Positions 1 through 7,617 of a stretch of DNA of 64,000 bases are shown piece by piece. The DNA comes from CAWDVH01 sp963805705 (GTDB lineage: Bacteria; Actinomycetota; Actinomycetes; Streptosporangiales; Streptosporangiaceae): NCBI GenBank assembly GCA_963805705.1, contig CAWDVH010000001.1:186001-250000 (forward strand). Direction: 5' to 3'. Numbering within the stretch: the first letter of the stretch is position 1; the number at the start of each line of letters is the position of its first letter. The translations under genes were made by a program, and so were the position numbers. A model generated the notes under the pieces. The model worked only from the letters and a program-made list of their open reading frames with translations. It was not told the origin of the DNA and did no database searches.

Positions 1-925
1 GCGGCTTCACCGGCAACGGGGCGCACTTCAGCCTGACGGCCACGCTGCTCATGCTGCCCTGGGTGTTCTTCGTCGTCGGCTACGCGCAGGGCTCGGCGCA
101 GATCGGCGGCGAGGTCAAGCGCGCATCCCGCAGCCAGTACTTCGCGATGGTCGGCGGCGTGCTGATCAACGGCGCGGTCCTGGCCTTGATCGTCTTGGTC
201 TACGAGCACGCGGTCGGCCACGACTGGGGGGCCAGCCTGTCCTTCCTGTCAACAACACCGATCCGGCCAAGCTGGCGCTGCCCGGCGGCGTCCCGCCCAG
301 CATCAACCTGATCGCCAGCCTGCTCACCGGCAGCGTGCCGCTGCTGCTGATCATCGGCGTCGGGTTCATCCTGTGGGCGCTGATGGGCACGCCGCTGTCC
401 ACCCTGCAGGCCACCCGGTACATGCTCGCCTGGTCGCTCGACCGGGTCGTGCCCCGCCAGCTCGGCGACGTCAACGACAACTTCCACACGCCGATCAAGG
501 CCATCCTGATCTGCGCGGTCACCGGCGAGATCGCGCTGTTCGCGCTGGTGCAGATCCCGCAGGCCAGCCTGCTCGGCGCGCTGCTGGCGCAGATCGCCGC
601 CTTCATCGTGGTGAGCGTCGCCGGGATCGTCTTCCCGTACCGGCTCAAGGCGGTCTGGGAGAGCGGCGGCGGCCGCCGGATCTTCGGCATCCCGGCGGTG
701 ATGCTGGCCGGGGTCGGCGGGGTCATCGCGCTCGGCGTGCTGCTGGCTGAGTTCGTGTTCAATTCCTCGATCAGCGCCACGTTCGCCGTCACCCGCAGGC
801 TCTCGCTGGAATTCATGATCGGCGCCATCGTGCTCGGCGCGATCTGGTACGCCGCGGCGTGGAGCATCAACAAGCGCAAGGGCGTCAACCTCGCCCTGGC
901 CTACCGCGAGATCCCGCCGGAGTGA
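1..925 (+). pseudogene. APC-family amino-acid/amine permease, 3' part, one frameshift
   Basis: This is the C-terminal part of a multi-spanning inner-membrane transporter of the amino acid-polyamine-organocation (APC) superfamily; the start lies outside the window. Reading from base 3 gives hydrophobic helices (LPWVFFVVGYAQGSAQ), and the motif GEVKRASRS matches the loop seen in APC permeases. Near bases 247-252 the frame changes: upstream coding ends in GASLSFL and the protein continues in another frame as NNTDPAKLALPGG, then several more membrane segments to the stop at 923-925. The break is a single-base indel, so the gene is either damaged or mis-sequenced. The stop overlaps the GTG of the next gene (GTGA), which indicates co-transcription with the sugar kinase and SIS protein. 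That context suggests transport of an amine-linked sugar. Confidence 0.75.
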
Positions 926-1988
926 GCCAGCCGCGCCAGACGCCCGGGCCGCCAGAGACACCCGCGCCGCCTGACGAGCCGCTCGTCGTCGTCGTCGGCA
1001 ACCTCACCATCGACGACGTCGTGCTGCCGACCGGAGCCACCCGGATGGCCACGCTGGGCGGCAACAGCGTGCACGCCGCGACCGCCGTGCTCACGGCCGG
1101 GGCGCGGCGCGGCGCTGATCGCCCGGCGGGGCGAGGACTTCCCGCCGGACGCGCTGGACGCGCTGGCCGGCGCGGGCGTCGACCTGAGCGGCCTGGTCGA
1201 CATCGCCGGCCCGACCGTGCGCAACTGGGTGGTCTACGAGGCGGACGGGCGCCGGCAGCTGGCTGTACCGGACGCCGCCGGATCGCTCAGCGCAGGTCGC
1301 GCCCGAGCCGGCGGACCTCGCTGCCGCCTTGCTCGGCCGGGCGGCGGTGGTGCACGTGGCGGCCATGCCGCTCGGCCACGCCGAGCGGATCGTGGCGCAC
1401 GTGCGCGCGCAGGCACCGGCCGCGCCGCATCACCCTGGACACGCACGAGTCATGGGATGCGGCCGTCGCCGGCCGGGTCCTGGAGCTGGCGAGGGCGGTG
1501 GACGGTCTTCGTGCCGAGCCAGGAGGAGCTGGCCGGCCTGGTGGACGCCGACGGCCCGGCCTCCGGCGCTGCGCGCGCTGGCCGCCTGCGGCGTCCGGGG
1601 CGCGGTGGTCAAGGCGGCGCAGGCGGGTGCCTACCTGCTGGCGGACGACCGGATCGTGCATGTTCCGGCGCTGCGGACCAGCGTGGCGGACTCGACGGGG
1701 GCGGGCGACGCGTTCTGCGGAGGGCTGGCCGCCGGCCTGGCCCGCGGGCTGAGCCTGCTGGAATCGGTCGGGCTGGGGGCCGCGGTGGCGGGCACGGCGA
1801 TCACCGCAAGCGGCAGCCTGCGCCTGCTGGAGGTGGGCCGGGACCGGCCGGGCATCGCGGCGGCCGGGCGGCGGCTGGCCGAAGCGGCCACCGACGCCGG
1901 CCGGCGGCCGCGGCGCCAGCGCCGGCGCCGGCGACTGCAGCAACCGGGCACCGGCCGGAGCCGGACGACCGGTATGACATCGACGTGA
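922..1988 (+). pseudogene. PfkB-family carbohydrate kinase, five frameshifts
   Basis: Ribokinase/PfkB-type kinases phosphorylate sugars or sugar adducts with ATP in the cytoplasm. The protein can be rebuilt only by changing frame about five times. It opens with the N-terminal strand VVVVGNLTIDDVV and GGNSVHAA. After about 1105 it reads ALIARRGEDFP, after 1260 LYRTPPDRSAQ, after 1420 RITLDTHESWD, after 1503 VFVPSQEELAGLVDAD, and after 1560 ALRALAACGVRGAVVK. It ends with the diagnostic PfkB anion-hole and catalytic-base motif DSTGAGDAFCGG. Every segment keeps conserved sequence and only the frame changes. That pattern favours sequencing error, though genuine decay is possible. The start is GTG 922, overlapping the permease stop. 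The stop overlaps the ATG of the SIS gene (TGATG). In frl-type operons the equivalent enzyme is fructoselysine 6-kinase. Confidence 0.75.
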
Positions 1989-3073
1989 TGCGCCGGGAGA
2001 TCTCGATGATCCCGGACGTTGTCTCCGACGTGCTGGATGACGCCAGCGGGCTCATCACGGCACTGGCCAAACGGCTAGCGGCGCGTGGCATCCAGCACCT
2101 CTGGCTGACCGGGTGCGGCGACTCCGCATTCGCCGGCCTGGCGGCGCAGCTCGCTTTCCAGCGCCACAGCGGCCTGACCGCTCACCCGGTGCATGCCCTG
2201 GATCTGGCCCGCTACCGGATGCGGGCGCTGCCGGGGGGCAGTGCCGTTATCGCCCTGTCGTTCTCCGGCCAGGTCGGCCGGACGATCGAGGCGGCCATCC
2301 AGGCCCGGCGGGCCGGGCATCATGTCGTCGCGCTGACCAATGCCACGGCCGGGCCGCTCGCCCTGGCCAGCAGCGAGGTGCTGCCCGTCGGGGTGCCGAC
2401 GCTGGGATTCTCGCCGGGCACCTCGACCTACGTGGCGATGCTCGGCACCCTGCTGCGGCTCGCGGCCGCCCTGGCCGAGCTGCGCGGCGATCCCGGCGAG
2501 CTGATGAGCGGGCTGTCCCGCCTTCCCGAGCAGGTCAAGGCGACGCTGGAGGCGGCGGCCGAGCCCTGCGTCCTGGCCGCGCAGGCGCTGCTGCCGGCCC
2601 GGTGGGTCGCCTTCCTCGGCGCGGGCCCGAACGAGGCGACCGCGCGGTTCGGCGCGGCCAAGCTGCTGGAGGGCCCGCAGCGCCTGGGGGTCGCGACCAA
2701 CCTCGAGGAGTGGGCGCACGAGGAGTACTTCGTGACCGGCGCCGGGGATCCGGTGGTGCTGGTCAACCCCAGCGGCGCGAGTCACGACCGGGGCGAGGAG
2801 ATCCTGTCCGAGCTGCGGTTCATGGCGGCCCGGCCGGTGGTCATCAGCGACCGGCCACGGCCAGCCGGCGCCACGGCCGGCGAGCTGCTGCTGCCGCTGG
2901 CCGCGGGCGTGGCCGAGGAGCTCTCGCCGGTCACGGCCTGCCTGCCGGCCGCGCTGACCGGCTTTCACCTGGCCCGCCTGGCCGGCAAGCAGTCCTACAA
3001 CTTTCCCGGCGAGGCGGCCAGGGCAGAGCATTACGAAACGATCCATCGCGCGACGATCGGGGAACCCGCATGA
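1988..3073 (+). CDS. SIS-domain phosphosugar isomerase/deglycase
   Basis: This cytoplasmic protein of about 361 residues has two sugar-isomerase (SIS) domains, like GlmS C-terminal, AgaS and FrlB proteins. The first domain carries WLTGCGDSAFAG near residue 41 and ALSFSGQVGRT, the usual phosphate-binding Ser-rich loop. The second contains AFLGAGPNEATARFGAAK and a GlmS-like catalytic stretch NLEEWAHEEY near residues 238-247, where the Glu/His pair is expected to handle ring opening and proton transfer. Start: ATG 1988 overlaps the kinase stop; GTG 1985 is equally possible. The stop overlaps the next ATG at 3070. Next to a PfkB kinase and an APC permease, a deglycase for a phosphorylated fructosamine is the best guess, but the substrate cannot be read from sequence. 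Confidence 0.8.
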   Translation: MRREISMIPDVVSDVLDDASGLITALAKRLAARGIQHLWLTGCGDSAFAGLAAQLAFQRHSGLTAHPVHALDLARYRMRALPGGSAVIALSFSGQVGRTIEAAIQARRAGHHVVALTNATAGPLALASSEVLPVGVPTLGFSPGTSTYVAMLGTLLRLAAALAELRGDPGELMSGLSRLPEQVKATLEAAAEPCVLAAQALLPARWVAFLGAGPNEATARFGAAKLLEGPQRLGVATNLEEWAHEEYFVTGAGDPVVLVNPSGASHDRGEEILSELRFMAARPVVISDRPRPAGATAGELLLPLAAGVAEELSPVTACLPAALTGFHLARLAGKQSYNFPGEAARAEHYETIHRATIGEPA

Positions 3074-3903
3074 CGACTGCCTGGGGGCCGGCGCTCGGAC
3101 CCGCGCCCGGCCGGCCGCTGCCCGAGGCCGGCGACGAGGCCGCGCGGGTGGTCGACGGACTGGCCGCGCGCCAGGTGGCCGCCCGGCTGCTGGGCGGGGC
3201 CGGGGTCGCCGCCCATCGCCATGGCCAGGTGCCCGCCGGGCTTGAGCGGCCGCTCAGTGACATCGACCTGGCCACCGGGTCTGAGGACGGCCAGGCGCTG
3301 GCCGAGGCCCTGGCCGACCTGGGTTACACGCCCAACGGCCCGTTCAACGCGCTGCACGGCGGCCAGCGGATGCTGTTCCACGACACCGGCCGCAGTCGGC
3401 GGCTGAACGTGTTCGTCGGCGAGTTCGCCATGGCCCGCCGGCTGGACCTGACCGGCCGGCTGCATCACCATCCCCGCGCGCTGGCCCCCGCTGACCTGCT
3501 GCTCACCACGCTCCAGGTCGCCGGGCTCAGGTACGAGGACATCGTGGACGCCGTCCGCCTGGTGCTGGCCCATGAGGTGAGCGTGCCGGACCGGCCGGCG
3601 GTGCCCGGCCAGGCCGACGCCCTGTCGCTGGACCGGCTGATCGAGATCACCAGGGCCGACTGGGGCTGGTACGCCGCGGTCACGGGCAATCTGGCCAGGG
3701 TGCGCGACGCGGCGCCGGGCCTGCTGGACCAGACGGCCGCGCCGATCGTGCGCGGCCGGATCGCGCTGATGATCACCGCGCTGGACAGCGCCCCGAAGAC
3801 CGCTAGCCGGAAGTCTCGCGCGATGGCCGGCGGACGGGCCGCGTGGCCTGAGCTTCCCGAAGGGGCCGCCGGAACGGCCGCCGGAACAGGAGCATTCCGT
3901 TGA
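3070..3903 (+). CDS. Nucleotidyltransferase-fold protein (MNT-like)
   Basis: A 277-residue protein whose region around residues 40-70 looks like a nucleotidyltransferase core: a hydrophobic strand and Gly pair (LLGGAGVAAH), then LSDIDLATG with Asp64 and Asp66 as likely metal ligands. Further on, RMLFHDTGRSRRLNVFVG fits the next beta strands of the fold. The C-terminal half (residues 130-240) is helical and hydrophobic (LLLTTLQVAGL, DIVDAVRLVLAHEV), as in substrate-sensing or antitoxin-partner NTases. The start ATG overlaps the SIS stop (ATGA) and the stop overlaps the TTG of the metallophosphoesterase, so it sits inside the operon. Substrate unknown; it could modify a sugar phosphate or small molecule, or be a catalytically weak sensor. 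Confidence 0.6.
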   Translation: MTTAWGPALGPAPGRPLPEAGDEAARVVDGLAARQVAARLLGGAGVAAHRHGQVPAGLERPLSDIDLATGSEDGQALAEALADLGYTPNGPFNALHGGQRMLFHDTGRSRRLNVFVGEFAMARRLDLTGRLHHHPRALAPADLLLTTLQVAGLRYEDIVDAVRLVLAHEVSVPDRPAVPGQADALSLDRLIEITRADWGWYAAVTGNLARVRDAAPGLLDQTAAPIVRGRIALMITALDSAPKTASRKSRAMAGGRAAWPELPEGAAGTAAGTGAFR

Positions 3904-4853
3904 AGGACTCGAAGATCTTCTTCGCTACCGACATCCACGGGTCGGACCGGTGCCTGCGCAAGTTCCTGAACGCCGGCAAGTTCTACGGCGTCGACGCGGT
4001 CGTGATGGGCGGTGACATCACCGGCAAGATGATCGTTCCCGTCATCGTGGAGGCCGGCGGCCAGTACTCGGCCCAGATATTCGGCCGCAAGAGGGTCGTC
4101 GATGCCGATGGCCTGGACGGCCTGAACAAGTTCATCGCGGACGCCGGGTTCTACCCGCACCAGATGACACCGGAGGAGATCGGGGTCCTGAAGCAGGATC
4201 CGGCCGGCGTGAGCAACCTGTTCCGCACGCTGATGAACGAGACGATGAGCCGCTGGATCGCGCTGGCCGAGGAGCGCCTGGCGGGAACGGGGATCGAGTG
4301 CATCTTCGCCCCCGGCAATGACGATCCCTTCTTCATCGACGAGCTGCTGAGCAGCAGCGCCTCGGTCACCAACCCGGACCAGAAGGTGATCGAGCTGCCG
4401 GGAGGCTTCTCGATGATCTCGGTCGGCTACTCCAACCGGACGCCGTGGGACTCCCCGCGCGAGCTCGACGAGGACGATCTCACCGCGGTCATCGACCACG
4501 AGGCGGCCAAGCTGGCCGACCCGGCCAAGGCCATCTTCAATTTGCACGTCCCACCGAAGAACACCCCGATCGACCAGGCGATGGCGCTGGACAGCGAGTT
4601 CCGGCCGAAGATGAGCGGCGGCTCGCCGGTCATCACCGGCGTCGGCAGCTCGGCGGTCAGGGATGCGATCGCCAGGTACCAGCCGATGCTCAGCCTGCAC
4701 GGGCACATCCACGAGTCCCGCGGCGAGGCGCGGATCGGCCGTACGCTGGCTCTCAACCCGGGCAGCGAGTACAGCGAGGGCGTGCTGCGCGGGGTCATCG
4801 TCAACCTGTCCGCGAAGAAAGGCGTCCGTGGCTACCAGCTCGTCGCCGGCTGA
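3900..4853 (+). CDS. Calcineurin-like metallophosphoesterase
   Basis: A 317-residue cytoplasmic phosphoesterase with a complete two-metal active site: D11-I-H13, GGDIT with Asp39, GND with Asn140-Asp141, LHVPP with His216, and H-GHIH at 267-271. The length and the insert between residues 45 and 130 exceed a minimal YfcE fold, so the substrate pocket is elaborated. The start is TTG 3900, supported by AGGAG ending about 8 bases upstream; it overlaps the stop of the preceding gene. The next gene begins at GTG 4828 inside its 3' end. It probably removes a phosphate or cleaves a phosphodiester made by the neighbouring kinase or nucleotidyltransferase, but the actual substrate is not known. Confidence 0.88.
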   Translation: MKDSKIFFATDIHGSDRCLRKFLNAGKFYGVDAVVMGGDITGKMIVPVIVEAGGQYSAQIFGRKRVVDADGLDGLNKFIADAGFYPHQMTPEEIGVLKQDPAGVSNLFRTLMNETMSRWIALAEERLAGTGIECIFAPGNDDPFFIDELLSSSASVTNPDQKVIELPGGFSMISVGYSNRTPWDSPRELDEDDLTAVIDHEAAKLADPAKAIFNLHVPPKNTPIDQAMALDSEFRPKMSGGSPVITGVGSSAVRDAIARYQPMLSLHGHIHESRGEARIGRTLALNPGSEYSEGVLRGVIVNLSAKKGVRGYQLVAG

Positions 4854-5487
4854 CCCCGGCTCATCCGGCTCTCGGTCCCCCGGCCCCGGCTCGTCTGGCC
4901 CCGGCTCGGCGGACTTCGACCCGGCCGATCCTGAGCCGATCGAGATCGCGGTGGTCGGGTCCGCGCGGATACCGCCCGAGGACCCGCGCCACGATCGCGC
5001 GGTCCGGCTCGGCGGCCAGCTCGCCGCGGCGGGCTGGACCGTCGTCACCGGCGGCTACGGCGGCCTGATGGGCGCCACCGCGCGCGGTGCCGCGGGCGCC
5101 GGCGGACGGACGGTCGGGCTGCCCATGTCGGCCTGGCGGCACCTGACGCCCGACCCGAGCCACGCCGAGCTGCGCTGGAGCGAGACCTACGCGCAGCGAC
5201 TGGCCTTCCTGCTGTCCGCCAGGGTCGTGATCGCGCTCCCCGGCGGCATCGGCACCCTGGCCGAGGCCTCAGCGGTCTGGGCCGCCGCCCAGACCGAGCC
5301 GGGCGCGGCCTCGCTGGTGCTGGTCGGCCCCGGCTGGAAGCGCCTGGTCGCCGCGTTCGGCGCCGAGCTCGTCGTCGACGAGCGCGATCTGGCGCTGCCC
5401 GTTATCGTCGCCGACGTCGACGCGGTCGTCCCGGCCGTGCGGCGCCTGCTCGATTCCCCGGCCGAGGTCCCGGGCGCGCGCGGCTGA
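4828..5487 (+). CDS. LOG-family (putative nucleotide phosphoribohydrolase) protein
   Basis: A 219-residue Rossmann-fold protein of the lysine-decarboxylase-like/LOG family, the group that includes cytokinin-activating nucleoside 5'-monophosphate phosphoribohydrolases. Visible motifs are the nucleotide strand EIAVVGSARI, VVTGGYGGLMGATARGA, and the signature PGGIGTLAE at residues 138-146. GTG 4828, preceded by GAAAGG, is chosen because it precedes a Ser/Pro/Gly-rich leader of about 30 residues joined to the folded domain; no other good start lies before the core. It overlaps the end of the metallophosphoesterase and is the last gene of the cluster, ending only 3 bases from the convergent M24 gene. 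A role in nucleotide salvage is inferred from the family. Confidence 0.82.
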   Translation: MATSSSPADPGSSGSRSPGPGSSGPGSADFDPADPEPIEIAVVGSARIPPEDPRHDRAVRLGGQLAAAGWTVVTGGYGGLMGATARGAAGAGGRTVGLPMSAWRHLTPDPSHAELRWSETYAQRLAFLLSARVVIALPGGIGTLAEASAVWAAAQTEPGAASLVLVGPGWKRLVAAFGAELVVDERDLALPVIVADVDAVVPAVRRLLDSPAEVPGARG

Positions 5488-5490
5488 CGG

Positions 5491-6195
5491 TCAGTGGCCG
5501 AGGTCGAGAAGCTCCTCGTGGAAGCCGCCGATCCGGCGGTCCCGGTCGACCAGGTGGATTTCCAGGATCCAGTGGCAGCGGCGCCCGGTCCGGTCATCGC
5601 GGCGCATCGGGTGGTCGCTCCCGGGGGCGATATAGGACTCGATGGTGTCACCGGCGATCTTCTCGTGCGGGAACTGGCCGACCAGGTGCCCGGCGATCTC
5701 ACCGCCGAACTCCCAGCCCGCCTGCTCAGCCAGCTCGCTGACGTGCGCGTAGAGCTGGGCGCCGGTAATGTCGGGGTGCGACTCGAAATAGGCCCGTCCC
5801 TGGTCCCAGACGACCGGCAGGGCAGCCCGCAGCCGGTGCTTGACCGGGTCGCCGCCGAGCACGAACGTCCGCCCGAAGTCGGCCTCCCACTGCTCGAAGA
5901 TCGGCCCGAAGTCACAGAAGACAATGTCGTCATCGGCGATGGTCCGGTCCGGCGGGTTGAGCCGGTACGGCTGCAGCGTGTTGGGGCCCGCGCGCACGAT
6001 CCGCTTGTGCCAGTGCCGGCTGACGCCGAACATGTCAGCGGCCAGGTCCCGGATAGCGTCGCTGGCGGCTTTCTCCGTGACGCCCGCCGCGATCAGAGCG
6101 CGCTCGGAAATGGCCTCGAACAACTGCGCGGCCTTAGCCTGCGCGTCCAGCAGCCGCTCGGTCCGGACGGCCTCATCCTCGACTAGTTGCACCAC
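5491..6195 (-). CDS. M24-family (aminopeptidase P-like) metallopeptidase
   Basis: About 234 residues with the pita-bread fold of Xaa-Pro peptidases and creatinases. The expected metal ligands can be placed: Asp in DIVFCDFGPIFEQWEADFG, His in GGEIAGHLVGQFPHEK, Glu in WILEIHLVD and Glu in IGGFHEELLDL. The N-terminal creatinase domain of full aminopeptidase P is absent, as in small M24 proteins. GTG 6195 is preferred because homology-like sequence starts at VQLVEDEAVRTERLL. A longer form from GTG 6267, immediately after the TetR stop, adds 24 low-complexity residues. It is transcribed after the TetR regulator and converges on the LOG gene. Confidence 0.8.
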   Translation of the reverse strand: MVQLVEDEAVRTERLLDAQAKAAQLFEAISERALIAAGVTEKAASDAIRDLAADMFGVSRHWHKRIVRAGPNTLQPYRLNPPDRTIADDDIVFCDFGPIFEQWEADFGRTFVLGGDPVKHRLRAALPVVWDQGRAYFESHPDITGAQLYAHVSELAEQAGWEFGGEIAGHLVGQFPHEKIAGDTIESYIAPGSDHPMRRDDRTGRRCHWILEIHLVDRDRRIGGFHEELLDLGH

Positions 6196-6267
6196 GATAC
6201 CGACGATAGCAACGGGACAACCGCCATCATTGCTCGCGGACCGCGCGGCGACCGGGGCGCCGGTCAC

Positions 6268-6936
6268 TCATCCTGGTCGCGCGGAATCCGCCGCCGCCAG
6301 GAACAGCGCGCACCAGGCGCCGGCCAGCCACCGGGCGAACCGCTCCGGGGCCCAGCCGCGCTCGCGGACGAGGAGGGTGTAGTACTCCGCGGAGTTCATG
6401 CTCCATACGATGTCGGCGACCTCATCGACGTCAATGCCCGGCCGGAGCTCACCAGTATCGGCCAGGTCCTGGGCGAACAGGCGCATGTTGCGGGCTCGCC
6501 GGGTCACGATCTCCGTCCAGATCTGCGCGAGCTCGGGAGCCTGGGCGGCAGCGTCACGCAAGACCAGGTGCAGCGGGGCCAGGCGGGTGTTCACGCTGGT
6601 GACCGCGGTGGCATAGATGCCGATCTTCTCCCGCGCCGTCGGTGCCGCCCGCACCTGCCGCACGTAGTCGCGCTGCTCAGCGGGGATCGCCTGGTCCGAT
6701 CCGGAGATCGCGGTCTCCACTAGCAACCGCATGAGAACCGGCTTGGCCCCGACCGAGGCGTAGACGGTGTCGATCGCGACACCGGCCTGCGCCGCGATCT
6801 GCGCGATCGTGGTCGCGGCGTATCCCTGCGCAGCGAACAGCCGCCGGGCGGCCTCGAGAATCGCCAGCCTCGTCCGCCGGGCCTGCTCCGCCCGCAGCGA
6901 CGACCGGTAAGCCCTGGGCTTGACGGACTCGCTCAT
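6268..6936 (-). CDS. TetR/AcrR-family transcriptional regulator
   Basis: A 222-residue regulator with an N-terminal TetR helix-turn-helix at about residues 20-70 (TRLAILEAARRLFAAQGYAATTIAQIAAQAGV followed by TVYASVGAKPVLM) and a helical ligand-binding C-terminal part. It is divergent from the cupin gene at 7004 and shares with it a 67-base intergenic region holding a strong palindrome at 6954-6982, so it most likely represses itself and the cupin. The M24 gene follows directly on the same strand. The ligand is unknown. Confidence 0.9.
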   Translation of the reverse strand: MSESVKPRAYRSSLRAEQARRTRLAILEAARRLFAAQGYAATTIAQIAAQAGVAIDTVYASVGAKPVLMRLLVETAISGSDQAIPAEQRDYVRQVRAAPTAREKIGIYATAVTSVNTRLAPLHLVLRDAAAQAPELAQIWTEIVTRRARNMRLFAQDLADTGELRPGIDVDEVADIVWSMNSAEYYTLLVRERGWAPERFARWLAGAWCALFLAAADSARPG

Positions 6937-6953
6937 ACGACCTACCTTACCAG

Positions 6954-6982
6954 TATTGATCCGATTCTAGCTCGGATTAATA
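6954..6982. promoter_or_regulatory. Palindromic operator between TetR gene and cupin
   Basis: An imperfect inverted repeat with 11-base arms: TATTGATCCGA, a 7-base spacer, then TCGGATTAATA. The arms match at 10 of 11 positions. It lies midway between the divergent starts at 6936 and 7004 and is AT-rich compared with its surroundings. This is the expected position and form for the TetR protein binding site. Confidence 0.7.
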
Positions 6983-7003
6983 TCAACTGAAGGGCGGGCA
7001 GGC

Positions 7004-7519
7004 ATGATGAACGCCGATACGACGAGTACAGCGGTGGTGGCGCGGCAGCCGGGCGAGGGCCCGGCGACCTGGGCGCTCGGCTCCCTGTTCGAGCAGCTGG
7101 CCTCGGGCGGGGAGACCGGCGGCGCCTTCGGGATGTCGCTGGTGACCCAGCCGGCCGGCTCGGCCACCCCGCTGCACATCCACGCCTGCGAGGCGGAGGC
7201 CTTCTATGTGCTGGACGGCAACATGACCTACCGGGCCGGCGAGCAGACCTACCGGCTCAGCGCCGGATCATTCATCTACCTGCCCCAGGGCCTGCCCCAC
7301 GCGTTCCGGATCACCGGCAGCGGCCCGGCGCGGTTCGTCGGCCTCGTCGTGCCCGGCGGCCTGATGGACCTCTACGACGAGGTCGGGCGCCCCGCATCGC
7401 AGCGGCGGCTACCCAGCGCCAGCGAGCAGCCGCTGGCGGCGGATATCCAGCGGTGGATCGAGGCCGCCCCGCGCTACGGAGTGAGCATCATCGGGCCGCC
7501 GATACCCGCCGACGCCTGA
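7004..7519 (+). CDS. Cupin-domain protein
   Basis: A 171-residue single-domain cupin. Cupin motif 1 is visible as PLHIHACEAEAFYVLDG, with two His and a Glu as metal ligands, and motif 2 as FIYLPQGLPHAFRITG with the last His. It resembles quercetin-dioxygenase-like cupins, but the reaction cannot be assigned. ATG 7004 (a second ATG follows at 7007) has a GAAGGGCGGG ribosome site. It is divergent from the TetR regulator, with a palindromic operator between them, so TetR control is inferred. Confidence 0.85.
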   Translation: MMNADTTSTAVVARQPGEGPATWALGSLFEQLASGGETGGAFGMSLVTQPAGSATPLHIHACEAEAFYVLDGNMTYRAGEQTYRLSAGSFIYLPQGLPHAFRITGSGPARFVGLVVPGGLMDLYDEVGRPASQRRLPSASEQPLAADIQRWIEAAPRYGVSIIGPPIPADA

Positions 7520-7617
7520 CGCGAGCCACCGCGACCATGGCACCGGGCGAGCCCCGGCCGCAAGCCGCCATCGAGCGGCAGCTGGTCTAGCCTGAGGTCT
7601 CAGGAGGCCGCGTCGAG

